Source: Shinisaurus crocodilurus (Eukaryota; Chordata; Lepidosauria; Squamata; Shinisauridae). Taken from it: DNA of 64,000 nucleotides. A program made the translations under genes and the position numbers. The stretch lies in assembly GCA_021292165.1 (NCBI GenBank), contig JAHFWL010000291.1, positions 18,862-82,861 of the forward strand, written 5' to 3'. The notes beneath the pieces are model-generated. The model saw only the letters and a program-made list of their open reading frames with translations. It was not told the origin of the DNA and did no database searches. Shown in pieces: positions 31,133-41,737 of this stretch (position 1 is its first letter; each line of letters begins with the position of its first letter).

Positions 31133-31645
31133 CTAAAGATCCAATATTACATGAGCAGAGTTCAGGTTGCACAATGGGAGTTTCCCTTCCCCTCCTCCTC
31201 CTGCACCCCCCAATCTGATCTAGATTTGGGGGTTGAGAGAGGGGGCCCGGGAAGGAGGGGATAATTTGTTCTGTCAGTGGTGTCTGTTCCATTGGTAAAA
31301 GGACACTGTTGGATACAATCCAATGTCACTTGCCATAAGTAAAAATATCACAGTTTTCTTTTCTTTTTAAAATGAGATTGTTTAGTACAATATTTAATCT
31401 CACCATGGTTCAGACTGTCCTTATGACAGAATAGCTGGAGAGGGATTTAGGAAGCATCCCCACTAAACACTGGAAAAATAATACAGAGAAGCCTTCCATT
31501 GGGTCCAGGAAGGTTTAGGTTATGAACAGATTCATTTTCCATATGAGAAGTAATTTGCTAGCAACCACTTTTTCTCCAACGCAGCTGAGCCATCATGCAC
31601 CATCTAGTCTCAAAAACATTCCATTCCATTGTCCATCATGCTTAC

Positions 31646-31703
31646 CTGGACCAACCAGAAGCGACAAGAAGAGAACTATGAAAAGAATGGACAAGACCTT
31701 CAT
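31646..31703 (-). pseudogene. Beta-defensin signal-peptide exon, left arm
   Basis: ATG at 31,703-31,701 opens MKVLSILFIVLFLSLLVGP and one base of a Gly codon, ending at donor GTAAGC: exactly 58 coding bases, phase 1, like the signal exons of the two complete genes. An acceptor-like CTCTCTTTCAG lies 28 bases upstream of the ATG (minus), so a non-coding first exon may precede it. No intact mature exon follows within the arm; the next ones downstream are at 25,352 and 22,969. Either an orphan exon of a decayed duplicate or an alternative first exon. Confidence 0.7.
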
Positions 31704-33216
31704 GGTAGAAAGTTGTGTTTTGGAGCAACTGAAAGAGAGGCGGTAAAAAGAGACAAGTCATAATGCCAAGTAAGACACAAGCTCTCATTTGTCATCTATT
31801 ACTGGCAGGAGAATTCAGTGGGAGAATGGGTGGAGGGGAGGATTAGACCTGTCACAAGTGAAAGGCTGTAGCAGCCTCTTTTGGCCACACCTGGCTGAGC
31901 TGTAGTCATTCCTTCCTGACTACCAACCACGGTCTTGTGTACATGACTCAAATCCTGTTCACATCTGCTCAGAAACCAGCCTCACTGAGTTCACTGGGGT
32001 CAGATCTCAGGGAAGTGTCTTTAGGATCACAGCCTAGAAACTCTCAAGGTGCAAAGGAGTGATCGCTGTGCCTCTTTCTGCGGCACGCTTCGCTTTCAAT
32101 CCCTCTCCTGGCATTTACTTCTACATACACTGTGCCTGTGGCCATATGGTGCAGCCTTCTTTGAAACTCATGCTATGCAGTGCATTGACCATGGTGATCA
32201 CATTCTGTAGTTCAGACTGCAGGTGGGCGGGTCTCCTAAGTATGAATGCTCCCCGCATGTAAAAGGATCATTTCATGCAGTGTAGTGCCACATCAAGGTC
32301 AGAGCTATGCTAAACTTTTCTCCCTGCTATGCTACTGTACTACGCGGTGTATTTATTTATTTATTATATTTTTGAATAGCCTATCTGGCCAGTCATCCTG
32401 CCACTCTGAGCGATGTACTGTCCAATAAAATACAAGAAAAAAAAGAGTGTAAAAGACAATTAAAAAGAGAAGGCTTCAGTGCACATGGTTGCATTTACTT
32501 ATTTCAAACATTTTAATACTTCCCTTTTTCATATTAGACTTCAGAGCTGTGTGCAAAGCACAAAACAACAACAAGAAGAACGCAATAAAATGCAGAGAAA
32601 ACATGAAAGCAATGGATATTGCAGTTATCAGCCATATAAGAGATGTACCTCTTAGGATGCTAACCAAGAAGTCAGAGTCAAACATGACATGGGAACAAGC
32701 AAAGGGGTTCACATTTAATTTACAGAGAGTCCTTATTCACCTCCTGACCTGATTGAACCGTAGTGGTGAAACCCTCAAATTGGTTGAGAATTCTTTTTCA
32801 TGTGGAATTCATGTTCTTCTGTTTGATCCGGAAACCACACTGCAATCGTGTGGACTCCCAGGTAAGTGTGCTTAATCTGGGTAAGTATCAGTGGTTCCAA
32901 ATTGGATTAAAACAGAGGGAAAACACTCTACAAGTGGGGATACGCAAAGAATTGTGCATGAATGGATGGACCACAAAAGGTCTCACTATACTTTTACAGC
33001 CTTATTTCCTACAGTGAAATATAAATATTTCCTACAGTGGCCCTGTAATACTCACAGTCCTCTAAGATTCCAGCATGGGACAAAGATACTCCAGCTGTTT
33101 GTAAATCAGGCGTTTCTTGGTTCAACTCACGGTTTCCGGCAGACAATGTCATGGCCACTTCTAATCCCCTTATGTTCTTTACTACTGCAACGTGTCCTCC
33201 TGCCACTGGCTCCATT

Positions 33217-33690
33217 TTAACTGTTCCAGTATTTCATGAACATTGCCTGCCTTGACATACTTAGCAAAGAGTTCAGCTTAAGCAAAGAGCAGCAGCGAAG
33301 ACAAAAGTGAATAGAATATATCCAAGCCGGACAGCTGAGAGAATTAAGGCCAACTTCCAGATAGAGAACCGCACTAGTCACACACTTGGGCACAGCAAAT
33401 ATAGCTCTTAGAAAGTAGGATTGAACACCTTCAAAAGAGTCTTTAAGGCCAGGAAACCAGAGAGGGGCTCCAAAAGGAATCTGAGATACTATTTTGGCTT
33501 GAAAAACACGGGTAGCAGCTGGAATGAAATTCCCGTCTTTAGTAAAAAAGAACCATAATATAGCACCCAAATTTTGTCCAGCTTTAACTTTCGCACGTCT
33601 CACCTGAACTCTCCAGTTTGTCGCCTCGTGAAACCCAATGCCCAGATATTTGTAGGAGTCTACTTGATCAAGCCTGCTATTATCTATGCT
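33217..33690 (-). mobile_element. Unassigned LINE, C-terminal RT part
   Basis: The minus-strand frame has DSYKYLGIGFHEATNWRVQV, NFIPAATRVFQAKIVSQIPF, GAPLWFPGL, QSYFLRAIFAVPKCVTSAVL, the region after RT motif C in a squamate LINE family. It is the continuation of 36,590-37,650, from which a CR1 insertion separates it. The part below 33,530 is duplicated in the right arm (38,975-39,290, plus). Confidence 0.75.
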
Positions 33691-34825
33691 ATGAGGGCAA
33701 ATACTACTTGATAGGGATAACTGAAACCTGGTGGGATGACTCCCATGGCTGGAATACAGCAATTGAAGGGTATAACTTGTTCAAAAGGAACAGAAGCAAC
33801 AGAAAGGGAAGTGGAGTGGCACTGTATGTTAAAGATACGTACCTCTGCACAGAGATACAGGAAGAGGAGCTTGGCAGCCCCATTGAGAGCATCTGGGTTA
33901 AAATAAAGGGGGCAAAGGATAAGACGAACATGGCGGTTGGAGTCTACTACCGACCACCCAATCAAGGAGAAGACGAGGATGAAACTTTTGAAAAGCAAAT
34001 TGCAAATGTTTCAAGGAGGCATGATGTGTTAGTAATGGGTGACTTCAATTTCCCTGGTATCTGTTGGGAGACTTATTCAGTCTAACATGGCCCCTCTGAA
34101 GAAATTCCAGAGTTGTGCTGCTGATAACTTCCTCCTACGGAAAGTGGAGGAAGGAACTAAAGGATCGGCTATCCTTGACCTGATTCTAACCAACAGAGAC
34201 GAGTTAGTGGATAAAGTGGCAGTTTCGGGAACTCTGGGGGAAAGTGACCATGTTATACTTGAGTTCTTGATTCTAAGGCGAGCAAAAGCGGAGTGTAGCC
34301 AAACACGTACCCTGGATTTTAGGAAAGCCAATTTTAACAAACTCAGACCAATGATTAGTAAGATCCCATGGCAAGCGACTCTAATGAGAAAAGGAGCCCA
34401 GGAGGGGTGAGAGAGTTTTTAAAAAAGGAAATTTTAAAGGCACAATTGCAAACAATTCCCACAAGGAAAAAAGGCAGAGGGCAACAGAAGAAGCCAATGT
34501 GGCTTCACAATAAACTCACAGATGACCTGAAAACAAAAAAAGGACACGTATAGGAAGTGGAAGGAAGGACAGGCTACAAGGGAAGAGTACAGGCAGGTAG
34601 CACAGAACTGCAGGAACAGTGTCAGGAAGGCTAAAGCTGAGAATGAGCTGAGGCTAGCCAGGGATGCTAAAAACAACAAAAAAGCTTTCTTCAGATACAA
34701 AAGACAGAGGAAAGTAGTGGTGGTTCAACTACACGATGAGGATGGCAAATTGATAACAGAAGACAAAGAAAAGGCAGAAATGTTCAATTCCTACTTCGGC
34801 TCGGTCTTCTCTCAAAAGAGGGTCG

Positions 34826-36497
34826 ATGACCCCCCCTGGCAAACCTGAAGAGCAGACTGAAGGGGCAGGATTGCAGCTTGAGATTGACAGGCAAATGGTC
34901 AAGGAGCACCTGATTACTCTGAACGAGTTTAAATCTCCAGGGCCTGATCAGCTGCATCCTAGAGTAATAAAGGACCTGGCAGAAGAACTCTCAGAACCAC
35001 TGTCTATTACCTTTGAGAAATCATGGAGGACAAGTGAAGTGCCAGATGACTGGAGGAGGGCAAATGTTGTTCCCATCTTCAAAAAGGGCAAGAAGGAAGA
35101 ACCTGGGAATTATAGGCCAGTCAGTCTGACATCAATCCCGGATAAAATTTTGGAGCAGATTATAAAGAAGTCAGTCTGCAAGCACCTTGAAAACAATGCA
35201 GTGATTACTAGAAGCCAGCATGGATTTGTCAAGAACAAATCCTGCCAGACTAATCTGATTTCATTTTTTGATCGGGTAATCTCCCTTGTGGACTGTGGGA
35301 ATGCGGTGGACATCATATATCTGGACTTCAGCAAAGCTTTCGACAAAGTGCCTCATGATATCCTGATTAGCAAGCTAGCTAAAAGTGGGCTGGATGGAAC
35401 AACTATCAGGTGGATCCACAATTGGCTACAGAATCAGACTCAAAGAGTACTTATCAATGGTTCCTTCTCAAACTGGGGAGAAGTAATGAGCGGGGTACCA
35501 CAGGGCTCGGTCCTGGGCCCAGTGCTCTTCAACATTTTTATTAATGACTTGGATCAGGAGGTACAGGGAATGCTTATCAAATTTGCAGATGACACAAAGT
35601 TGGGTGGAACAGCTAATACTCTGGAAGACAGAAACAAAATTCAAAGTGACCTCGATAGGCTGGAGCGCTGGGCCGAAAACAACAGAATGAAATTTAATAG
35701 GGATAAATGCCAAGTGCTGCACCTTGGGAGAGGAAACCAAATGCAGAGTTACAGAATGGGGGACACTTGGCTCAATAATACTACAAGTGAGAAGGATCTT
35801 GGAATTGTGGCAGATGACAAACTGAATATGAGCCAGCAATGCGATGTGGCTGCAAAGAAGGCAAATGCTATTTTGGGCTGCATTAATAGAAGTATAGCTT
35901 CCAAATCGCGGGAAGTGTTAATTCCCCTTTACTCGGCACTGATTAGGCCTCATCTTGAGTACTGCATCCAGTTCTGGGCACCACACTTTAAGAAGAACGT
36001 AGAGGGTTCAGAGGAAGGCAACAAGGATGATAAAGGATGATAAAGGGACTGGAAACAAGGCCCTATGAGGAGAGACTGAAAGAACTGGGCATGTTTAACT
36101 TTAAGAAGAACGTAGAGGGTTCAGAGGAAGGCAACAAGGATGATAAAGGATGATAAAGGGACTGGAAACAAGGCCCTATGAGGAGAGACTGAAAGAACTG
36201 GGCATGTTTAGCCTTCAGAAGAGGAGACTGAGGGGAGATATTATCACACTCTTCCAGTACTTGAAGGGATGTCACACAGAGGAGGGCCAGGATCTCTTCT
36301 CGATCATCCCAGTTTGCAGTACACGGAATAATGGGGTCAAGGTACAGGAACCTAGATTCCACCTAAACATCAGGAAAAAATTCCTGACTGTTAGAGCAAT
36401 AAGACAATGGAATCAACTACCTAGGGAGGTGGTGGGCTCTCCCAGTCTGGAGGTATTCAAGGTGCAGCTGGACAGCCATTTGTCAGGGATGCTTTGA
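34826..36497 (+). pseudogene. CR1 ORF2 reverse transcriptase, broken by a 113-bp tandem duplication
   Basis: The open part 34,826-36,040 contains NVVPIFKKGKKEEPGNYRPV, QHGFVKNKSCQTNLISFFD, IIYLDFSKAFDKVPHD (motif A), GVPQGSVLGPVLFNIFINDL (motif B), IKFADDTKLGG (motif C, FADD) and NRDKCQVLHLG. It ends early because the region coding LEYCIQFWAPHFKK and the following segment is duplicated out of frame. The C-terminal frame resumes at 36,150 ([20 protein letters not shown]) through [15 protein letters not shown] to HLSGML. Catalytic blocks are intact, yet no full protein can be made. Confidence 0.85.
35985..36210 (+). repeat. 113-bp tandem duplication inside CR1
   Basis: The segment starting ACTTTAAGAAGAACG at 35,985 is repeated at 36,098 with essentially no differences, through CTGGGCATGTTTA. 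Near-identity shows a recent event. Confidence 0.9.
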
Positions 36498-36589
36498 CCT
36501 GGATTCCTGCATTGAGCAGGATGTTGGACTCGATGGCCTTGTAGGCCCCTTCCAACTCTACTTTTCTATGATTCTATGATCCATGAACC

Positions 36590-37650
36590 AAGAGTATCTA
36601 ACCTCCCTCCTTTCAAATACTGTAACTTTAGATTTAGAGGGGTTAAAAGAATGTTAAAATATTTTTAAAAGATTTTTATTACAAAACCCAGCAAATCCAG
36701 ATAGTCGCTTGAGACCTAGTTGTGTCTGTGAAATTAAAACAGCATCATCATCTGCATAGAGGAGGATAAATATTCTTGTGCATCACATCTTAGGAGGGTG
36801 GGAGGCTATTGACCCTGACCCTAGTTGAGTGGGAAGATCAGTCAGGTACAGATTGAATAAAGTGGGAGCAAGAACCCAGCCTTGTCTAACACCAGGAGAG
36901 GAGAAAATCTCCTTAGAGAAATGGCCATAATTACTACAGCACACCTGGGCAGAGGTGTTTTGATGTAGAGTATGGATTAGAAACAATAACCTCTTAGTAT
37001 CAATAGAGAGCTGTTCCAGGTTGCTCCAAAGGAGATCAGGGGATATAGTATCAAAAGCAGACTTTAGATCAATAAAAGCAGTGAATAATTTGCCTCTTTT
37101 TGGGATGGAGTATTTGTGTATTAAATGGGACAGAACCAAACAATGATCAAAAGGAGAGTGGCCAGATTGAAACCCAATTTGCTCCTCCCCTAAGATATCA
37201 TGGTCATTGATCCAGGCTTTCAATTTAAGGCACAAATCATTTGCATAATCCTTCCCCACTAAAGAAAGCAAATTTATAGGCCGATAACTATTTGACTCAT
37301 CTTTGGGCCCTTTGTTATGTATTGGTATGATGAAAGCCTTTAACCAGACCCCAGGGATTTTACCAGATTTCTTTATTAAGGAGAAAAGAGTAGCTAATAG
37401 ATGGCCCCACCAACTGATGTTGCACTTCAAAAGCTCAGACGGAATACCGGCAGGTCCTGGAGCCTTGCCTGGTTTTAGTTGGAGAGGAGTAACAGTTCCT
37501 CTACACTGCTAGACTCAACTGAAGGCCATTCGGGGATGTCAGGTGTTAAATGAGGTCTGGAGTTCCAACCAAAAGAATTGCGGTGATTAAAAATTGAACG
37601 AAAATGGTCTTCCCAAATGTTAGCTGGGATATGACAATCAGGAGATCCAG
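36590..37650 (-). mobile_element. Unassigned LINE, RT N-terminal and catalytic part
   Basis: The minus strand reads PGKAPGPAGIPSELLKCNI near 37,460, then VWLKAFIIPIHNKGPKDESN, SYRPINLLSLVGK, LGEEQIGFQSGHSPFDHCL, LFTAFIDLKSAFDTISPDLL (motif A), SPGVRQGWVLAPTLFNLYL (motif B), and near 36,740 YADDDAVLIS (motif C) after a frame change. The CR1 at 33,690-36,585 interrupts it just downstream of motif C. The same family occurs at 46,738-48,175 (plus) and its zinc-finger end at 55,441-55,701 (plus). Confidence 0.8.
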
Positions 37651-37654
37651 CACT

Positions 37655-37730
37655 ATGACTTAAATCGATAACCAGGGCTGACCCTGCTTAGCTTCCCACT
37701 CTCAGACAAGCTGAACCCACATAAGCCACA
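37655..37730 (-). repeat. 5S rRNA-derived SINE fragment
   Basis: The minus strand reads GTGGGAAGCTAAGCAGGGTC followed by AGCCCTGGTTAT, matching the internal promoter region of 5S rRNA (GGAAGCTAAGCAGGGTCGGG CCTGGTTAGTAC). Too short and diverged for a functional 5S gene. Confidence 0.65.
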
Positions 37731-38689
37731 GACCTGTAGCCAAACTCACATGGTTGCTTTGTTGCTGGGGCTCCTCAATCTTCAAGCCTCCTCTTTATAC
37801 AGCTCTAGTTAGCTTGGCCCAGCTGCTGCTGCAGCCACTCATTTGAGAAGCAAGGGAGGCTGTGGCAGAAGTATTGGTATTGCACTGACTTCCAGTGGGT
37901 GGAAGTCAGTTGAGTCCCCAGGGAATGGAGATATTTTATTCAGAGGAGAGGACAATAATCAATGGGTTGTTGGAGGGAACGAACAGGCAAAGGGTAGGTG
38001 ATTTGGGAAGGGATGCGGTTTGGAAGGGCTGAGTTCCTTTGTGTGTGTGTTTAAACTAAGAGATAAGCTGGACTCTCAAACCTGGGATGATTCTATTTCT
38101 GAGCTTTAGTTTATGAGTTTCTCTATAAGACCTAAAAACCCGAGTCTACACTGGGCCCAAACAGAAGCTAGCCTTCACTTTTTTGTTCATAAAGAGACTC
38201 TTCCGCTAGCTAGGCCTGCACAGTGGCTCTTGTGCATAGAGCTATGGATTGCTTTCATTTCCCCTTTCTAGGCTTCGGTTTGTTTGTTTAAATGTTGTAT
38301 CTCTGTTTGAGCAAGGCTGCAAGAACTAAGTTCCTGCTGGATTCCCCCCGTCCCTGGGGTTTAGCTCCCAACTTTAAGTGTGTATAGGGTTACCCTTCTG
38401 AGACTTGGCTCCCATTGCTGGGCCCTTGTTTTGGCTTCAGCTGATAATTTTTGAGTTATAAATGTTTACCTGGGGTAATTATACATAATATAAAAGAAGA
38501 TAAGTAAATAGTGCTAGAACCTGGGGTCTAGGGATGTGTGAGGATTTTGTGCGTGAATGGAATGACCCCCCAAACTCTGTCTTGCTTACTTCCTTCTCCG
38601 GCTCGACTTGCATTCTCCCAAGTCAAGCCGTGGAAGCGACTTCTTGGTTCCCGGTGGGCTGCTTTTTACATAGAAAATGCCATTAGAGA
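37731..38689. other. Stretch without a recognisable gene
   Basis: Short frames, a TG run near 38,040, no domain or splice structure recognised. Lies in the palindrome spacer. Confidence 0.5.
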
Positions 38690-38935
38690 TGCCAAAAGCA
38701 GCTGCAATCAATGGCTACTAGTCCTGATGGCTATATGCTACCTCTAGTATCGGAGGCAGTCTGCCTGCCTCTGTACAGCAGTTTCTGAGGAACACAACCA
38801 GGAACGTGCTTTTTCACTCATGTCCTACTTGTGGGTTTCCAACAGGCAGCTGGTTGGCCATTGTGTGAAAACAATTCTGGACAATGCGGATACATGGTCT
38901 GATACAGCAGGGCTCTTCATATGTTCTTATCTGGA
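38690..38935 (+). mobile_element. CR1/L3-type LINE tail fragment
   Basis: CAATGGCTACTAGTCCTGAT, GGCTATATGCTACCTCTAGT, TGTCCTACTTGTGGGTTTCC and GATACAGCAGGGCTCTTCAT follow the tail consensus seen elsewhere in the window. Confidence 0.65.
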
Positions 38936-40660
38936 GGGCACCAAGTTTGTGAAGGCTGGAGTAGACCATACTCCATTTCATTCCAGCTGCTACCCATGTT
39001 TTTCAAGCCAAAATAGTATCTCATATTTTTTTTGAGCCCCTATCTGGTTTCCTGGCCTTAAAGACTCACTTGAAGGGGTTCCATCCTACTTTCTAAGAGC
39101 TATATTTGGTGTGTCCAAGTGTGTGACTAGTGCGGTTCTCTATCTGGACGTTGGCATCAATTCTCTCGGCTGTCTGGCTTGGATGCATTCTTTCACTTTT
39201 GTCTTCGCTGCTGCTCTTTGCTTAAGCTGAAATCTTTGCTAAGTATGTCAAGGCAGGCAATGTTCATGAAATACTGGAACAGTTAAAATGGAGCCAGTGG
39301 CAGGAGGACACGTTGCAGTAGTAAAGAATATAAGGGAATTAGAAGTGGCCATGACATTGTCTGCCGGACACCGTGAGTTGAAGCAAAAAATGCCTGATTT
39401 ACAAAAGCTGGAGTATCTTTGTCCCAGTCTGGAATCTTAGAGGACTGTGAGTATTACAGGGCCACTGTAGAAAATAGTTATATTTCACTGTAGGAAATAA
39501 GGTTGTAAAAGTATAGAGAGACCTTTTGTGGTCCTTCCATTCATGCACAATTCTTTGCGTATCCCCACTTGTAGAGTGTTTTCCCCCCTGTTTTAATTCA
39601 ATTTGGAACCACTGATACTTACCCAGATTAAGCACACTTACCTGGGAGTCCACACTATTGCAGTGTGGTTTCTGGATCAAACAGAAGAACATGAATTCCA
39701 CATGAAAAAGAATTCTCAACCAATGTGAGGGTTTCACCACTACACCGCAATCAGGTCAGGAGGTGAAGAAGGACTCTCTGTAAATTAAATGTGAACCCCT
39801 TTGCTTGTTCCCATGTCATGTTTGACTCTGACATCTTGGTTAGCATCCTAAGAGGTACATCTCTTATATGGCTGATAACTGCAATATCCATTGCTTTCAT
39901 GTTTTCTCTGCATTTTATTGTGTTCTTCTTGTTGTTGTTATGTGCTTTGCACACAGCTCTGAAGTCTAATATGAAAAAGGGAAGTATAAAAATGTCTAAA
40001 ATAAATAGATGCAACCATGTGCACTGAAGCCTTCATGTAGACTGCGTAGTACAGTAGCTTAGCAGGGAGAAAAGTTTAGCATAGCTCTGACCTTGATGTG
40101 GCACTACACTGCATGAAACGATCCTTTTACATGCGGGGAGCATTCATACATAGGAGACCCTCCAATCTGCAGTCTGAACTACAGAATGTGATCACTGCGG
40201 TCAATGCACTGCATAGCATGAGTTTCAAAGAAGGCTGCACCATATGGCCACAGGCACAGTGTCTGTAGAAGTAAATGCCGGGAGAGGGGTTGGAAGTGAA
40301 GCATGCCGCAGAACGAGGCACAACAATCACTCCTTAGCATCTTGAGAGTTTCTAGGCTGTGATCCTAAAGACACTTCCCTGAGATCTGACCCCACTGAAC
40401 TCAGTGAGGCTGGTTTCTGAGCAGATGTGAACAGGATTTGAGTCAAGTAGACAAGACCGGGGTTGGTAGTCAGGAAGGAATGACTACAGCTCAGCCAGGT
40501 GTGGCCAAAAGAGACTGCTACAGCCGTTCACTTGTGACAGGTCTAATCCTCCCCTCCCCACATTCTCCCACTGAATTCTCCTGCCAGTATTAGATGACAA
40601 ATAAGAGCTTGTGTCTTACTTGCCATTATGACTTGTCTCTTTTTACCGCCTCTCTTTCAG

Positions 40661-40743
40661 TTGCTCCAAAACACAACTTTCTACCATGAAGGTCTTGTCC
40701 ATTCTTTTCATAGTTCTCTTCTTCTCGCTTCTGGTTGGTCCGG
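40661..40743 (+). pseudogene. Beta-defensin signal-peptide exon, right arm
   Basis: Coding 40,686-40,743: MKVLSILFIVLFFSLLVGP plus the first base of a Gly codon, donor GTAAGC, phase 1. A good acceptor (CCGCCTCTCTTTCAG, AG at 40,659-40,660) lies 25 bases before the ATG, so this looks like an internal exon with a non-coding exon upstream, as in several avian-type defensin genes. Compatible in phase with the mature exon at 43,407, but another signal exon (41,738) lies between. Orphan or alternative first coding exon. Confidence 0.7.
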
Positions 40744-41251
40744 GTAAGCATGATGGACAATGGAATGTTTTTGAGAGTAGATGGTACATGATTGCTCAAC
40801 TGGGTTGGAGAAAAAGTGGTTGCTAGCAAATTACTTCTCATGTGGAATATGAATCTGTTTATTTCCTAAACCTTCCTGGACCCAATGGAAGGCTTCTCTG
40901 TATTATTTTTCCAGTGTTTAGTGGGGATGCTTCCTAAATCCCCCTCCAGCTATTCTGTCATAATGACATTCTGAACCGTGGTGAGATTAAATATTGTACT
41001 AAACATTCTCATTTTAAAAAGAAAAGAAAGCTGTGATATTTTTACTTATGGCAAGTGACATTGGATTGTATCCAACAGTGTCCTTTCACCAATGGAACAG
41101 ACACCACTGACAGAACAAATTATCCCCTCCTTCCCGGGCCCCCTCTCTCAACCCCCAAATCTAGATCAGATTGGGGGGTGCAGGAGGAGGAGGGGAAGGG
41201 GAACTCCCATTCTGCAACCTGAACTCTGCTCATGTAATATTGGATCTTTAG

Positions 41252-41373
41252 CCCATAGCCTGCATCGAAACGGAAGCCAGTGCAGGACAAGCTATTGCAG
41301 GCTAAATTATTACAATAGACAGCAAGCAATGAAGAGCCTCCTGCAATGCGTAAAGAGAGGAGCAGTTCCGTGA
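41252..41373 (+). pseudogene. Decayed beta-defensin-like mature exon, right arm
   Basis: After GGATCTTTAG the phase-1 frame reads AHSLHRNGSQCRTSYC, then RLNYYNRQQ, AMKSLLQCVKRGAVP and TGA. Aligned to the beta-defensin pattern the positions are L-x6-C-x4-C-x9-A-x5-QC-VKR: spacing 6/4/9/5 is exact but only three of six cysteines remain (C1, C4 and C5 replaced). The three missing cysteine codons differ at several bases each, so chance resemblance is possible. Position 0.5 kb after a signal exon supports a defensin origin. Confidence 0.35.
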
Positions 41374-41737
41374 TACACATGCCTCTATTTCCATCTGTGA
41401 ATTCGGGGCAAGTATGGAACACTGGACGTGAGTCCAGCTGAAACAGAGTGACGGGTGTCATTGCTGCTTCAGAATGAGATCTCACGTTGCAGTGCTTTGC
41501 ACACTTACCTGGAGCTCAGGCTGATTCCACACAGGAGGACTAATTTCTGAGTAAACCTGGAGAACTGTGCAGCGGCACACAAGGTGGATCAGACTTGGCT
41601 CAGTTGAGCACAGTGAATTTCAGTGGATCCATCATCATCCAGCCCATCACGGCTTCCACTTCTGAACTTCCACCACCTCACCTGGCTTGATTGAAACAGA
41701 GCAATAAAGCCTGCCACCAATTCCCAGGAAAATAACC

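Larger units (their letters stand above)
30793..33530 (+). repeat. Left arm of large inverted duplication
   Basis: Reverse complement of 38,975-41,573, very similar along the whole length by eye. The inner boundary is at GGAATGAAAT (33,521-33,530) opposite ATTTCATTCC (38,975-38,984). The arm contains a defensin signal exon, a decayed mature-like exon, a hydrophobic non-conserved frame (32,712-32,476 minus) and the C-terminal part of a LINE. The two arms are separated by about 5.4 kb. Confidence 0.85.
33690..36585 (+). mobile_element. CR1 LINE inserted into another LINE, 5'-truncated in the endonuclease
   Basis: Starts at GAGGGCAAATACTACTTGATAG inside the endonuclease (IGITETWWDDSHGWN), continues through VLVMGDFNFPGICWE, a frameshifted linker (34,085-34,830) and the RT, and ends with repeated TTCTATGA units (36,560-36,580), the CR1 3' tail. 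In the linker one extra A near 34,540 (GAAAACAAAAAAAGGACACG) breaks the frame. Both sides of the insertion carry the same other LINE on the minus strand. Confidence 0.85.
38975..41573 (-). repeat. Right arm of large inverted duplication
   Basis: Inverted counterpart of 30,793-33,530. It contains the same LINE C-terminal piece (38,975-39,290), the signal exon at 40,686 and the decayed exon at 41,252. It ends about 165 bp before the signal exon of the complete plus-strand defensin gene; the outermost 20-30 bp of similarity are patchy. Confidence 0.85.

Noticed and set aside
32476..32712. Hydrophobic frame conserved in both palindrome arms (also 39,791-40,027)
   Set aside because: Conservation is explained by duplication of the DNA; no signal of coding constraint could be shown and no family recognised.
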